Assembly: GCA_016210705.1 (NCBI GenBank)
Contig: JACQTR010000213.1
Span: 1-6,518 of the forward strand
Reading direction: 5' to 3'
Origin: Chloroflexota bacterium
GTDB taxonomy: Bacteria > Chloroflexota > Dehalococcoidia > JACQTR01
DNA length: 6,518 bases
Numbering within the stretch: the stretch's first letter is position 1; every line of letters starts with the position of its first letter. Made by a program: the position numbers and the translations under genes. Below are positions 6,075 through 6,518 of this stretch, one piece after another. A model generated the notes under the pieces. That model did no database searches and was not told the DNA's origin. It was given only the letters and a program-made list of their open reading frames with translations.

Positions 6075-6364
6075 AGCTGGGCATTGAACTTCTCACTAGT
6101 GCCGAGGCAGAGGATGCTCGCACCGTGCGCCAGATCGCCGAAGCTGCCCTTAGCCAGGGACACGAGGTTAGCATTTTCCTCATGGACGATGGGACTTATA
6201 ACCTGAACTACCTAAGGGGTCTGGTAGATAAGGGAGTTCACCTCTCCCTTTGTGCTCATAATGCCTACCAGCGGAATCTAGCTAAAGAAGAGGGGATCTT
6301 TGGCAGCCAGTACGATTGGGCCCAGATAGTCCATGACTCAGATAGGGTGATAGTCTTTGGATAA
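6071..6364 (+). CDS. DsrE-family small protein
   Basis: Cytoplasmic protein of 97 aa that looks like a DsrE/TusD-type sulfur-relay subunit. It begins with a beta strand (KLGIELLTS), has a helix with AEDARTVRQIAEAAL, then a strand and acidic loop (VSIFLMDDGTYN), then GVHLSLCAHNAYQR with C61 at the usual DsrE cysteine position, and ends with a hydrophobic strand (DRVIVFG). The ATG overlaps the selD stop (ATGA), implying translational coupling. A second DsrE-like gene overlaps its 3' end by 8 bases, so the two may form a hetero-oligomer as TusBCD or DsrEFH do. Its place after selD and TusA-like genes suggests it passes sulfur or selenium to or from those carriers. The family is fairly firm; substrate and partners are inferred. 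Confidence 0.82.
   Translation: MKLGIELLTSAEAEDARTVRQIAEAALSQGHEVSIFLMDDGTYNLNYLRGLVDKGVHLSLCAHNAYQRNLAKEEGIFGSQYDWAQIVHDSDRVIVFG
6344..6350 (+). promoter_or_regulatory. Ribosome binding site deciding the TTG start of the last gene
   Basis: AGGGTGA lies inside the end of the DsrE-like gene, 6 bases before TTG 6357. It supports that unusual start over the later GTG codons in the same frame. Confidence 0.6.
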
Positions 6365-6518
6365 AAAGCGGGTGGTACTGTTGGTGCGGCGCTCGCCCTT
6401 GAACTCGATGAAGGCTGCGGAGGCCCTGCGGCAGGGAGTGGGTCTTACCACCGCCGATGGTAATAATGTTACCGTCATCCTCCTCGATGCCGCAGCCTGG
6501 TTAGCTGTTGCTTTATCG
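6357..6518 (+). CDS. Second DsrE/DsrF-like protein, 3' partial
   Basis: The first 54 codons of a gene cut by the window end; the frame is still open at base 6518. The start is TTG 6357, overlapping the previous gene by 8 bases, with AGGGTGA at 6344-6350. The visible protein starts DKKRVVLLVRRSPLNSMKAAEALR, then GVGLTTADGNNVTVILLDAAAW. This is strand-helix-strand, with the short loop after the first strand (RRSPLNS) and the Ala-rich helix typical of DsrE/DsrF-like folds. No cysteine is present in the visible part, as in subunits such as TusC/DsrF whose role is structural, but the rest is unseen. It likely pairs with the preceding DsrE-like protein. A third (DsrH/TusB-like) gene could follow outside the window. 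Confidence 0.72.
   Translation, partial: MDKKRVVLLVRRSPLNSMKAAEALRQGVGLTTADGNNVTVILLDAAAWLAVALS

Overview
This window is a single plus-strand run of sulfur and selenium handling genes from a bacterium. Nearly all of it is coding. Gene junctions are 9 to 34 bases or short overlaps, apart from one 111-base gap at 1718-1828. The organism uses selenocysteine, because selD carries an in-frame UGA at its catalytic position. It also uses TTG/GTG starts with good Shine-Dalgarno sites, and it has lipoproteins with Ala/Thr/Pro-rich tethers. A Chloroflexota or Gram-positive-like anaerobe is plausible, but this is inference and the sequence does not settle it.

Region 1 (1-1717) holds the 3' part of a MoeB/ThiF-type adenylyltransferase, followed 11 bases later by a cysteine synthase. 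The synthase closely resembles Mycobacterium tuberculosis CysM, which uses O-phosphoserine and sulfur delivered on the small carrier CysO. An E1-like activating enzyme next to such a CysM suggests a protein-thiocarboxylate route to cysteine. The carrier itself is not in the window and may lie upstream.

Region 2 (1718-1828) is the only real gap. It contains a candidate sigma70-type promoter and the ribosome binding site of the next gene.

Region 3 (1829-5013) is an uptake and trafficking block. It holds a PCYCGC-motif lipoprotein, a YeeE/YedE transporter that overlaps or abuts it, a TusA-family carrier (CPYP), a lipoprotein with two rhodanese domains, and a second TusA-like carrier (CPYT). YeeE plus TusA matches the known thiosulfate uptake pair TsuA/TsuB. 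The same families are also linked to selenium metabolism as YedE/YedF.

Region 4 (5014-6518) starts with selD (selenophosphate synthetase), a selenoprotein whose true start is at 5028 and whose UGA codon is at 5076-5078. Two back-to-back hairpins follow as a candidate bacterial SECIS. After selD come a DsrE-like small protein (ATGA overlap) and the first 54 codons of a second DsrE/DsrF-like protein cut by the window end.

Taken together, the locus looks like a path from extracytoplasmic sulfur or selenium capture, through membrane import, to persulfide/perselenide carriers, ending in cysteine (CysM) and selenophosphate (SelD). The individual families are known. The combination and the flow between them are inference.
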